The position numbers and the translations under genes were made by a program. Positions 26,364 to 33,619 of a DNA stretch of 64,000 nt are shown here, in pieces. The notes under the pieces were generated by a model. That model saw nothing but the letters and a program-made list of their open reading frames with translations. It made no database searches and had not been told where the DNA came from. Source of the DNA: Microlunatus flavus. GTDB lineage: Bacteria; Actinomycetota; Actinomycetes; Propionibacteriales; Propionibacteriaceae. Positions within the stretch are counted from its first letter, which is position 1. Every line of letters begins with the position of its first letter. The stretch spans positions 1-64,000 of the forward strand of contig NZ_FOFA01000010.1 of NCBI RefSeq assembly GCF_900110855.1. The letters are read 5' to 3'.

Positions 26364-27245
26364 TCAGAGACCCTGGATGACCTCGCGCATCAGCTGGGCG
26401 GTCTCGCTCGGGGTCTTGCCGACGCGGACGCCGGCGGCCTCGAGGGCCTCCTTCTTGCCCGCCGCGGTGCCGGCGCCGCCGGACACGATCGCGCCGGCGT
26501 GGCCCATCGTCTTGCCCTCCGGCGCCGTGAAGCCGGCGACGTAGCCGACGACCGGCTTGGTGACGTTGGCCTTGATGAACTCCGCCGCCCGTTCCTCGGC
26601 GTCGCCGCCGATCTCGCCGATCATGACGATCGCGTCGGTGTCCGGGTCGGCCTGGAACGCGGCCAGCGCGTCGATGTGCGTCGTCCCGATGACCGGGTCG
26701 CCGCCGATGCCGACGGCGGAGGAGAAGCCGATGTCGCGCAGCTCGTACATCATCTGGTAGGTCAGCGTGCCCGACTTGCTGACCAGGCCGATGCGCCCGG
26801 GGGGCGTGATGTCGGCGGGGATGATGCCGGCGTTGGACTGCCCGGGCGAGATGAGCCCGGGGCAGTTCGGGCCGATGAGGCGGGTCTCGGAACCCTGCGA
26901 CAGCGCGAAGAACTCGGCGCTGTCCTTGACCGGGACGCCCTCGGTGATGACCACGGCCAGCGGGATCTCGGCCTCGATGGCCTCGACGACCGCGCCCTTG
27001 GTGAACTTCGCCGGGACGAAGATCACGGTGACGTCGGCGCCGGTCTGCTCGACGGCCTCGCCGACCGAGCCGAAGACCGGGATCGACCGGCCGTCGAAGT
27101 CGACGCTCTGGCCGCCCTTGCCCGGCGTCACGCCGCCGACGATGTTCGTGCCCGAGGCGAGCATGCGCGCGGTGTGCTTGCGGCCCTCCGAGCCGGTCAT
27201 GCCCTGCACGATGACCTTGCTGTCCGCGTTGAGGAAGATCGACAT
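26364..27245 (-). CDS. sucD: Succinyl-CoA synthetase, alpha subunit
   Basis: With SucC the 293-residue subunit interconverts succinyl-CoA and succinate with formation of ATP or GTP. The CoA-binding N-terminus is [25 protein letters not shown], followed by [23 protein letters not shown] and ISPADIT-like residues. The phosphohistidine site is [14 protein letters not shown]. It lies 42 bp after sucC and is clearly co-transcribed with it. Confidence 0.97.
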   Translation of the reverse strand: MSIFLNADSKVIVQGMTGSEGRKHTARMLASGTNIVGGVTPGKGGQSVDFDGRSIPVFGSVGEAVEQTGADVTVIFVPAKFTKGAVVEAIEAEIPLAVVITEGVPVKDSAEFFALSQGSETRLIGPNCPGLISPGQSNAGIIPADITPPGRIGLVSKSGTLTYQMMYELRDIGFSSAVGIGGDPVIGTTHIDALAAFQADPDTDAIVMIGEIGGDAEERAAEFIKANVTKPVVGYVAGFTAPEGKTMGHAGAIVSGGAGTAAGKKEALEAAGVRVGKTPSETAQLMREVIQGL

Positions 27246-27287
27246 CTACGTGTGCTCCTAGTGCTCTCTGGTTCTCGTCCGCGGGGC

Positions 27288-28466
27288 TCAGGCGGCCGCG
27301 AGCTCGGCGGCCCGGGCGGCGGCGCCGTCCATGGTGTCGACCTGCTCGAGGCCCGGCAGGGCCGCGTCGGTGAGGATCTGGCGGCCGAGCTCGGCGTTGT
27401 TGCCGTCGAGGCGCACGACGACGGGCTTGGTGACGGGCTCGCCGCGGCCCTCGAGCAGCGAGAAGGCCTGCACGATGCCGTTGGCCACCGCGTCGCAGGC
27501 GGTGATGCCGCCGAAGACGTTGACGAAGACGCTCTTCACCTGGGCGTCGCCGAGGATGATCTCGAGGCCGTTGGCCATGACCTCGGCGCTCGCGCCGCCG
27601 CCGATGTCGAGGAAGTTCGCGGGCTTGGGCGTGCCGGGCAGTCCCTCGCCCGCGTACGCGACGACGTCGAGCGTGCTCATCACGAGCCCCGCGCCGTTGC
27701 CGATGATCCCGACCGAGCCGTCGAGCTTGACGTAGTTGAGGCCCTTGGCCTTGGCCGCCGCCTCCAGCGGGTCCTCCGCGGAGGTGTCGGCCAGCGCGGC
27801 GTGGTCGAGGTGGCGGAAGGCCGCGTTCTCGTCGAGCGACACCTTGCCGTCGAGGGCGACGATGTCGCCGGAACCCGTCTTGATGAGCGGGTTGACCTCG
27901 ACCAGGGTCGCGTCCTCGGCCTCGTAGACCGTGCCGAGCTGCTTGAGCACCGCGGCGACCTTGGGGGCGACGTCGGCGTCGAAGCCGGCCGCGCGCACGA
28001 TCTCGTCGGCCTTCGCGTCGTCGATGCCGACCTGCGGGTCGACGGGGATCCGCGCCAGGGCCTCCGGGCGCTCGACGGCGAGCTGCTCGATCTCCATGCC
28101 GCCCTCCTTGGACGCCATGGCGAGGTAGCGGCGGTTGGCCCGGTCGAGGAGCAGCGAGAAGTAGTACTCCTCGCCGATGTCGGCGCCCTCGGTGACCATG
28201 ACGGTCTCGACGGTCAGGCCCTTGATGTCCATCCCCAGGATCTCGGCGGCGCGCTCGCCGGCCTCCTCCGGGCTGCGCGCGAGCTTGACGCCGCCGGCCT
28301 TGCCGCGGCCGCCCGTCTTCACCTGCGCCTTGACGACCACGACGGGGGTGCCGAGCTGACGCGCCGCCTCGACCGCCTGCTCCGGGGTGGTGGCGGTGAT
28401 GCCGCGCAGCACCGGGACCCCGTGGGCCTCGAAGATGTCGCGCGCCTGGTACTCGAACAGGTCCAT
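27288..28466 (-). CDS. sucC: Succinyl-CoA synthetase, beta subunit
   Basis: The 392-residue subunit has an ATP-grasp fold. [22 protein letters not shown] starts the nucleotide-binding part, [19 protein letters not shown] is the ATP-grasp loop, [10 protein letters not shown] lies in the metal site, and [14 protein letters not shown] plus DIGGGASAE contact the alpha subunit. It precedes sucD, the normal order. A GAGGACC-like site precedes ATG 28466. Confidence 0.97.
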   Translation of the reverse strand: MDLFEYQARDIFEAHGVPVLRGITATTPEQAVEAARQLGTPVVVVKAQVKTGGRGKAGGVKLARSPEEAGERAAEILGMDIKGLTVETVMVTEGADIGEEYYFSLLLDRANRRYLAMASKEGGMEIEQLAVERPEALARIPVDPQVGIDDAKADEIVRAAGFDADVAPKVAAVLKQLGTVYEAEDATLVEVNPLIKTGSGDIVALDGKVSLDENAAFRHLDHAALADTSAEDPLEAAAKAKGLNYVKLDGSVGIIGNGAGLVMSTLDVVAYAGEGLPGTPKPANFLDIGGGASAEVMANGLEIILGDAQVKSVFVNVFGGITACDAVANGIVQAFSLLEGRGEPVTKPVVVRLDGNNAELGRQILTDAALPGLEQVDTMDGAAARAAELAAA

Positions 28467-28595
28467 CCGTGGTCCTCCTGAGGCGGGGCCCGTCCCGGGC
28501 CGCCCGCCTTCGCTGCTGGTCGTGGTCGGTGGACGAGCCTAGTGCGTGGTCCTGGACGGCCGACCGGCCCATGGACCCGGCCGGGGCGGAGGGCC

Positions 28596-29036
28596 CTACC
28601 CCACCTCGCGCTCGGGGACGTGCTCGCGCACCCACTCCACGATCGCGGCCATGCTCGTGCCGGGGCCGAAGACGCCCGCCACGCCGCGCTCGAGGAGCTG
28701 GGACCGGTCGGCCTCCGGGATGATCCCACCGCCGAACACGACGATGTCGGACGCGTCCTCCGCGGCGAGCAGGTCGAGCACGCGGGCGAACAGGGTCAGG
28801 TGCGCCCCGGACAGGACCGACAGCCCGATGGCGTCGGCGTCCTCGGCGAGCGCGGTCGCCACGATCTGCTCGGGGGTCTGGTGCAGGCCGGTGTAGATGA
28901 CCTCCATGCCGGCGTCGCGGAGCGCGCGGGCCACGATCTTGGCGCCCCGGTCGTGGCCGTCGAGCCCGGGCTTGGCGACGACCACCCGCCGGGGCACGGC
29001 GGACCCCGGACCCGTCTGCGTCGGCCCCGCCACCAT
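28596..29036 (-). CDS. Cobalamin-binding small subunit of acyl-CoA mutase
   Basis: The 146-residue protein carries the base-off/His-on B12 motif DGHDRG (D26-H28-G31), followed by [10 protein letters not shown] and the VFGGGIIP loop. It therefore supplies the cobalamin domain missing from the large subunit at 1385-2965. In some actinobacteria a free small subunit works with a distant large subunit (isobutyryl-CoA mutase IcmA/IcmB), so the pair here is plausible but another partner elsewhere cannot be excluded. ATG 29036 is used, with a GTG one codon later. It precedes sucC on the same strand by 130 bp. Confidence 0.9.
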   Translation of the reverse strand: MVAGPTQTGPGSAVPRRVVVAKPGLDGHDRGAKIVARALRDAGMEVIYTGLHQTPEQIVATALAEDADAIGLSVLSGAHLTLFARVLDLLAAEDASDIVVFGGGIIPEADRSQLLERGVAGVFGPGTSMAAIVEWVREHVPEREVG

Positions 29037-29090
29037 GACGTTCAGCCTAGTCAGCACCCGCCCGGGCCGCGGCGCCGGTAGGTTGGGGCG

Positions 29091-29993
29091 GTGGTGTTCG
29101 CGGCTCCCACCCCGGTGCGCGCGGCCGGGCGGCTGCTGCCCGCCGTACGCCCGGTGCTGGGCGCGGCGCCCGGGCTGGCCCGCGAGGTCGGCTGGGCCGC
29201 GGCCCACCTGGTCACCTACCCGCTGGGGGCGCTGCCCGGGTCGGCGGCCCGGACGTCGCGCCGCCGCGGCAGCGCGGCGGACCCCGGCCAGCGCGGCCTG
29301 CTCCACCTGGACCCGGCCGCCGCGACCACGCCGATCCTGCTCGTGCACGGCATCGTCGACAACCACGCGATCTTCGCCCGGCTCGACCACCTGCTGCGGG
29401 CCCGGGGGTTCGCCACCGTGGCCGCGCACGACTACGGGCTGCTGATCTCCGACGTCGCGCGAGCCGCGACCGCCCTCGGCGACGTGGTGCGCCGGCTGGC
29501 CCGCGACACCGGTCACGAGCGGGTCCACGTGGTCGGGCACAGCCTGGGCGGGCTGCTGGCCCGCTGGTTCGTCCAGCGGCAGGGCGGCGACGACGTCGTC
29601 AACACCCTCGTCACCCTGGGCACGCCGCACGGCGGCACGGAGGTGGCCCGCCTGGGCCGCCTGGTCCCGCTGCTGCCGATGGCCCGCCAGCTGGAGCCCG
29701 GGAGCGCGGTCGTGCGCGCCCTGGCCGAGCCGGCGCCCGGCTGCCGGACCCGGTTCGTCGCGTACGCGAGCGACATCGACCACCTCGTCGTGCCCGCGCG
29801 CAACGCCCGCGTCGACCACCCCGACCTCGACGCGACGAACGTCGACGTCCGCGGCGTGGGGCACCTCTCCATGCCCCACGACCGCGCCCTGGCGCACGAG
29901 ATCGCCGCCCTGCTGTCAAGGGCGTCCGAGCGGGGTGAACACACCGGTCCCGATTCGGTCACGGAACCCGCGCGACGGCCCTCGCGCGCCTAG
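29091..29993 (+). CDS. Alpha/beta hydrolase, lipase-like
   Basis: The 300-residue protein has the oxyanion motif [15 protein letters not shown], nucleophile elbow [14 protein letters not shown] (Ser), TLGTPHGGT, a probable acid in SDIDHLVVP, and a late histidine in [12 protein letters not shown]. This is the pattern of extracellular triacylglycerol-lipase/esterase-type proteins in actinobacteria. No clear signal peptide is seen, although the N-terminus is Ala/Arg/Leu-rich. GTG 29091 was chosen as the first start after the divergent small-subunit gene. The natural substrate is unknown. Confidence 0.85.
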   Translation: MVFAAPTPVRAAGRLLPAVRPVLGAAPGLAREVGWAAAHLVTYPLGALPGSAARTSRRRGSAADPGQRGLLHLDPAAATTPILLVHGIVDNHAIFARLDHLLRARGFATVAAHDYGLLISDVARAATALGDVVRRLARDTGHERVHVVGHSLGGLLARWFVQRQGGDDVVNTLVTLGTPHGGTEVARLGRLVPLLPMARQLEPGSAVVRALAEPAPGCRTRFVAYASDIDHLVVPARNARVDHPDLDATNVDVRGVGHLSMPHDRALAHEIAALLSRASERGEHTGPDSVTEPARRPSRA

Positions 29994-30090
29994 AATTCTG
30001 GGGTCGGAGCGACGCGCCCCCGGGACCGGGACTCGCCCGCCGACCGGCGTCGACTCCCCCGGCGACGCCATCGAGATCCAGGAGAGCGCC

Positions 30091-31050
30091 GTGTCCTCCA
30101 CCGCCGTGCTGCACCGTGCGTCCGCGCACGGCTGGAGCGAGTCGCGCACCCTGGCCACCAACACGATCCTCGCGCTGCTCATCGCGGTCGCCGGCCTCCT
30201 CGCCGCGAGCTCCCTCTCGCTCACCAGCCGCGCCGACACCACCGCCGCCCGACCGGCCCGCGTCCAGGCGGAGGCCGCCGACCCGGGCACCGCGGCACGG
30301 CGCAGCGCCGCCTTGCAGTCCGCCCTGCTGGCCGAGGTCGCGGCGCAGCGCGGCGACGCCCTGGCCCGCAACGCCACGAGCATCGCGCGCGCCTCGCTCA
30401 GCGAGGCGGGCACCGCGCGCCAGCAGCAGCTGACCGCCGCCCAGGCCGCCGTGTCCGCCGAGGCGGCCAAGATCGCCCAGCAGCGCCTCGAGGCCGCGAT
30501 CGCCGCCCGCCAGGCGGCGGTCGACGCCGGGGTCGTCACCGGCACCGCCCCCGACCCGAACGTCGACCCCACGCTGTCGGGCCAGGCGCTCACCCCGGTG
30601 ACCGCGACCTCGGGCACGCTCCCGGCGGGCACCCACGGGGTGCTCCCGATCGCCAGCGGGGTCGTCGGGTCCAAGTTCGGCGCGACGGGGTCGTGGGCGA
30701 CCTACCACACGGGCCTCGACTTCCGCGCCGCGTACGGCACGCCCATCCACTCCGTCCTCGGCGGCACCGTCGTCTTCGCGGGCAGCTCGGGCGACTGGTC
30801 GGGCACCCACGTGGCCGTGCGGCACGCGGACGGGCGCACGACGATGTACTCCCACATGTCCCGCCTGGCGGTGACCACCGGGCAGACGGTCCAGACGGGC
30901 CAGGTGCTCGGCTACGTCGGCCAGACCGGGCGGGCGTTCGGCGCCCACCTGCACTTCGAGCTCTACCCGGTCGGCGTGCGCTACGGCGACGTCTACAAGG
31001 CGGTCGACCCCGCGCCGTTCCTGCGCAGCATCGGCCTGCAGACGCGCTGA
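30091..31050 (+). CDS. M23 family metallopeptidase, membrane-anchored
   Basis: The protein has 319 residues. A transmembrane or uncleaved signal segment lies at about 22-44 (TNTILALLIAVAGLLAASSLSL). An alanine-rich coiled coil of about 100 residues (60-155) follows, then a LytM domain with TYHTGLDFRAAYGTPIHSVLGG (His, Asp ligands) and FGAHLHFELYPVG (the HxH signature). It should act on peptidoglycan cross-bridges outside the membrane or activate amidases. All metal ligands visible to me are present. GTG 30091 follows CCAGGAGAGCGCC. TAGAAT at 29991-29996 may be a -10 element. Confidence 0.9.
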   Translation: MSSTAVLHRASAHGWSESRTLATNTILALLIAVAGLLAASSLSLTSRADTTAARPARVQAEAADPGTAARRSAALQSALLAEVAAQRGDALARNATSIARASLSEAGTARQQQLTAAQAAVSAEAAKIAQQRLEAAIAARQAAVDAGVVTGTAPDPNVDPTLSGQALTPVTATSGTLPAGTHGVLPIASGVVGSKFGATGSWATYHTGLDFRAAYGTPIHSVLGGTVVFAGSSGDWSGTHVAVRHADGRTTMYSHMSRLAVTTGQTVQTGQVLGYVGQTGRAFGAHLHFELYPVGVRYGDVYKAVDPAPFLRSIGLQTR

Positions 31051-31172
31051 TCCCGCGTCCGGCGGAACGGTCGGTCGTCGGTCGACCGCCCGGGCAGGGC
31101 CGCCCGCCCGTACCCGTGGGGGTCACGGTCACGCCAGGCCGATGAGACCTCTTCAGGTGCTGGTCTGCGAAA

Positions 31173-31203
31173 GTTTGGCCTCTCGTTACGGTTCCGTTAT
31201 GGT
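31173..31203 (+). promoter_or_regulatory. Putative promoter overlapping an MtrA-like direct repeat
   Basis: GTTAC at 31185-31189 and GTTAT at 31196-31200 are direct repeats with an 11-bp period. This resembles the two-half-site arrangement reported for the actinobacterial response regulator MtrA, which controls M23-type peptidase genes in corynebacteria. TTGGCC (31175-31180) and TATGGT (31198-31203), 17 bp apart, make a weak -35/-10 pair overlapping the repeats. This is inference from pattern only. Confidence 0.4.
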
Positions 31204-31209
31204 TCAGGA

Positions 31210-31250
31210 GCCCGCTCGCCACACCCCCCTGGTGGCGACGGGCCCTTTTC
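31210..31250 (+). terminator. Hairpin with T-run in the leader of the second M23 gene
   Basis: GCCCGCTCGCCAC (31210-31222) pairs with GTGGCGACGGGC (31232-31243) with one bulged base and is followed by CCTTTTCC. This looks like an intrinsic terminator. It could end the upstream M23 transcript, or act as an attenuator if transcription starts at the promoter near 31200. Confidence 0.55.
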
Positions 31251-31327
31251 CGTCCGCGAACCCCCACGAACCGCGGCAGGACGACCGTCCAGGTTGGGTC
31301 GGTCATGCCCGCTGCACGAGGTGATCA

Positions 31328-32263
31328 GTGCCGAGTACGTCCCCGACGCAGCGCCACCAGGCCAGACGTGCGCTCATCGACGACGTCCGTGTGAACAAGC
31401 GAGGCTGGCTCCAGCACGGGGTCGCCGCCATGGCGGTCTCGGTGCTCGGTCTCGGGGTCGCAGGGTCGTTCGCCCTCACCGGCAACGCGCAGGACACCGG
31501 CGCCGCGCACGACCAGACGGCGGGCACAGCGGCCGTCGCGGGCCCCGGCACCGCCGCCCGGGACAGCGCGCTCACGAGCCGGTCCAGCAACCGCGCCCCG
31601 CTGGACCCGGCCAAGGTCAAGAGCATCGCCGACCAGCGCGCCGAGGAGCTGGCCAAGACCGACGACAAGATCAGCGCCGCCGCCGCCGGCAAGAAGGTCG
31701 ACCAGCGCGAGAAGGAGCTGGCCGAGACCTCCGACGCCGCGCAGGAGCAGGCCCGCCGGATCGCCGACGACAAGAAGAACGGCACCAGCACCGCCAAGGA
31801 CGACCAGCCGGCCGCCGACGCCAACCAGGGCGCGGGGAACGGCAAGACCTGCGAGCCCGCCGCGCACTACCGCATCGCCGCGACGTTCGGCCAGGTCGGC
31901 AGCTGGGCGCGCTACCACACCGGCTTCGACTTCGCCGCCCCGATCGGCACCACGCTGCGCGCTCCGGCGTCCGGCGTCGTCACCAACGCGGGCCGCGGTC
32001 CGGCCAGCGGTTGGGCCGGCAACTACGTCGCGATCAAGTACCCGGACGGCACGCAGAGCCTGATGGCCCACATGTCCACGGTCTCGGTCTCCGTCGGCCA
32101 GCAGGTCTCGGGCTGCCAGACCGTCGGCGCGGTCGGCATGACCGGTCGCACGTTCGGCCCGCACGTCCACTTCGAGATCTACCCCGCGGGGATCACGCCG
32201 GGCGACGTCTACCGCGCCGTGAACCCCCTCGGCTGGCTGAAGGCGCACGGGCTCAACCCGTAG
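31328..32263 (+). CDS. M23 family metallopeptidase, secreted/anchored
   Basis: The protein has 311 residues. A basic N-terminus of about 30 residues precedes a hydrophobic segment (GVAAMAVSVLGLGVAGSFAL). A Lys/Glu/Ala-rich coiled coil follows at about 90-165, then a LytM domain with RYHTGFDFAAPIGTTLRAPASGVV and FGPHVHFEIYPAG. It is a paralogue of the preceding peptidase, with similar spacing of modules but a charged rather than Ala-rich coil. It probably remodels peptidoglycan. GTG 31328 is the start, with GAGGTGATCA upstream. Confidence 0.9.
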   Translation: MPSTSPTQRHQARRALIDDVRVNKRGWLQHGVAAMAVSVLGLGVAGSFALTGNAQDTGAAHDQTAGTAAVAGPGTAARDSALTSRSSNRAPLDPAKVKSIADQRAEELAKTDDKISAAAAGKKVDQREKELAETSDAAQEQARRIADDKKNGTSTAKDDQPAADANQGAGNGKTCEPAAHYRIAATFGQVGSWARYHTGFDFAAPIGTTLRAPASGVVTNAGRGPASGWAGNYVAIKYPDGTQSLMAHMSTVSVSVGQQVSGCQTVGAVGMTGRTFGPHVHFEIYPAGITPGDVYRAVNPLGWLKAHGLNP

Positions 32264-32569
32264 GTCGCAGCAGGAGCCTCCGACTGACGGGAACAACGGC
32301 GGTCGGAACCCTGTTGAGGAGTGCGTCGGCCGGTCCACGGCCCCGGGCCTCACCCTTCGCCGCTCCGAGCGGCCACTCGCCGAGAGGCGCCTGCCGGTCG
32401 ACACGAACGTCCCGCCCCGTCCCTCCTCGTGAGGGGCGGGGCGTCGTGCGTCCGGGACCGCGGCGCCGAGCGCTGAGGCCGGCTATGCGGTTTCGGCCCG
32501 CGCGGACCGGTGCGGCCGTACAGTGCGCACGCGGCCACCGCTCCGGGGCCGCAGCCACGGAGGTGGAGC
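32264..32569. terminator. 306-bp spacer with terminator hairpin
   Basis: CGCCCCGTCCCTC pairs with GAGGGGCGGGGCG (32413-32443, 12 of 13) around a short loop, a likely terminator of the M23 gene. Nothing else in the spacer looks coding. GGAGGTGGAGC just before 32570 is a strong ribosome-binding site for the next gene. Confidence 0.6.
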
Positions 32570-33469
32570 GTGTCCGGGTTGTTCCTGTCGGCGGTCGTGC
32601 TGTTCGTCGCGGGCCTCGCCGTCCTCGTGGTCTGCATCGGCGGCAACCGGCGTACCGGGCGCCTGGTCGGCATCGCCACGGCCGCCCTCGGCGTGATCAT
32701 GGTGCTGGCCTCGAGCGTGACCCAGGTCCAGGCCAAGTCGGTCGGCGTGCAGGTGTCCTTCGGCAAGCCGGTGCACGAGTTCTCACCCGGCCTGCACTGG
32801 AAGTCGCCGTGGAGCCGGGTCGTGCAGATGGACGGCAGCACCCAGATCGACGACCACCTCGGCGACCAGCGCACCGAGATCCGGCTCGGCAACCAGGCCA
32901 CCGGCTTCGTGCAGAACGCCCTGCGCTGGAAGATCAAGCCCGAGGCGGCCGGCGAGCTCTACGCGGAGTACCGCGGCTTCGACAACATCGGCCCGGGCCT
33001 GGTCAACCAGGAGCTGGCCGCCGCGCTGAACTTCGCGTTCAGCGGGTACGACCCGTTGACGCAGGCCAAGGCGGCGAGCGGCGACCCCACCGCTCCCAAG
33101 ATCAGCAACGACCAGGTGGCCGACGCGGTCAAGGCCCGCCTCGTCGCCCGGATCGGGGACCGCATCGACATCGAGTCGGTCATCATCCCGAAGGTCGACT
33201 ACGACGACGCGACCCAGCAGCGGATCAACCAGCTGCAGCAGGAGATCGGGAACACCCGCATCGCCCAGCAGCGCGAGCAGACGGCCGCCGCCGAGGCGAA
33301 GGCCAACCAGACCATCGCCGACAGCGTGTCCAAGGACCCGAACGTGCTGGTCAGCAAGTGCCTGGACCAGCAACGGGAGATGATCGAGAAGGGCCAGGCG
33401 ATCCCCGTCGGCGGCCTGGGGTGCTGGCCCGACAGCGGCAAGGCCCCCGTCATCGTCCAGCAGCGCTGA
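32570..33469 (+). CDS. SPFH/prohibitin-like membrane protein
   Basis: The protein has 299 residues. Two hydrophobic segments at the N-terminus (LFLSAVVLFVAGLAVLVVCIGG and LVGIATAALGVIMVLASSV) precede an SPFH domain: VQAKSVGVQVSFGKPVHEFSPGLHWKSPW. A helical region with NQLQQEIGNTRIAQQREQTAAAEAKANQTIADS follows. Such proteins form membrane-associated scaffolds. Here the C-terminal CLDQQREMIEKGQAIPVGGLGCWPDSG resembles phage-encoded and bacterial variants, so a phage origin is possible but not shown. GTG 32570 is supported by GGAGGTGG. Confidence 0.85.
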   Translation: MSGLFLSAVVLFVAGLAVLVVCIGGNRRTGRLVGIATAALGVIMVLASSVTQVQAKSVGVQVSFGKPVHEFSPGLHWKSPWSRVVQMDGSTQIDDHLGDQRTEIRLGNQATGFVQNALRWKIKPEAAGELYAEYRGFDNIGPGLVNQELAAALNFAFSGYDPLTQAKAASGDPTAPKISNDQVADAVKARLVARIGDRIDIESVIIPKVDYDDATQQRINQLQQEIGNTRIAQQREQTAAAEAKANQTIADSVSKDPNVLVSKCLDQQREMIEKGQAIPVGGLGCWPDSGKAPVIVQQR

Positions 33470-33530
33470 CCGCTGCGAGGCGTCCCGGCGCTACGGTTCA
33501 ACGCCACGACCGCGCGACGATGACGTCGTC

Positions 33531-33578
33531 GAGAGTCAGCGACTACCTGAACCCCCGAGCAGGCAGTCGTTGACTCTC
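33531..33578. terminator. Palindrome between convergent SPFH and pcrA genes
   Basis: GAGAGTCAGCGACTACCTG (33531-33549) and its near-complement at 33560-33578 pair at 17 of 19 positions around a 10-nt loop. It lies between converging stops, so a bidirectional terminator is likely. Its sequence differs from the CGAACCGCTGACTCCCGAC family. Confidence 0.65.
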
Positions 33579-33619
33579 GTCACGTCCGGACCCCGGGTGG
33601 GCCTCCGCAGGAGCGAGGC

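Noticed and set aside
31051-31327. A c-di-AMP (ydaO-type) riboswitch before the M23 gene
   Set aside because: Such riboswitches often precede wall hydrolase genes, but I could not find the aptamer core, and too little leader precedes the hairpin at 31210.
32570-33469. SPFH gene as part of a prophage
   Set aside because: No phage structural, integrase or attachment sequence is nearby; the neighbours are housekeeping genes.
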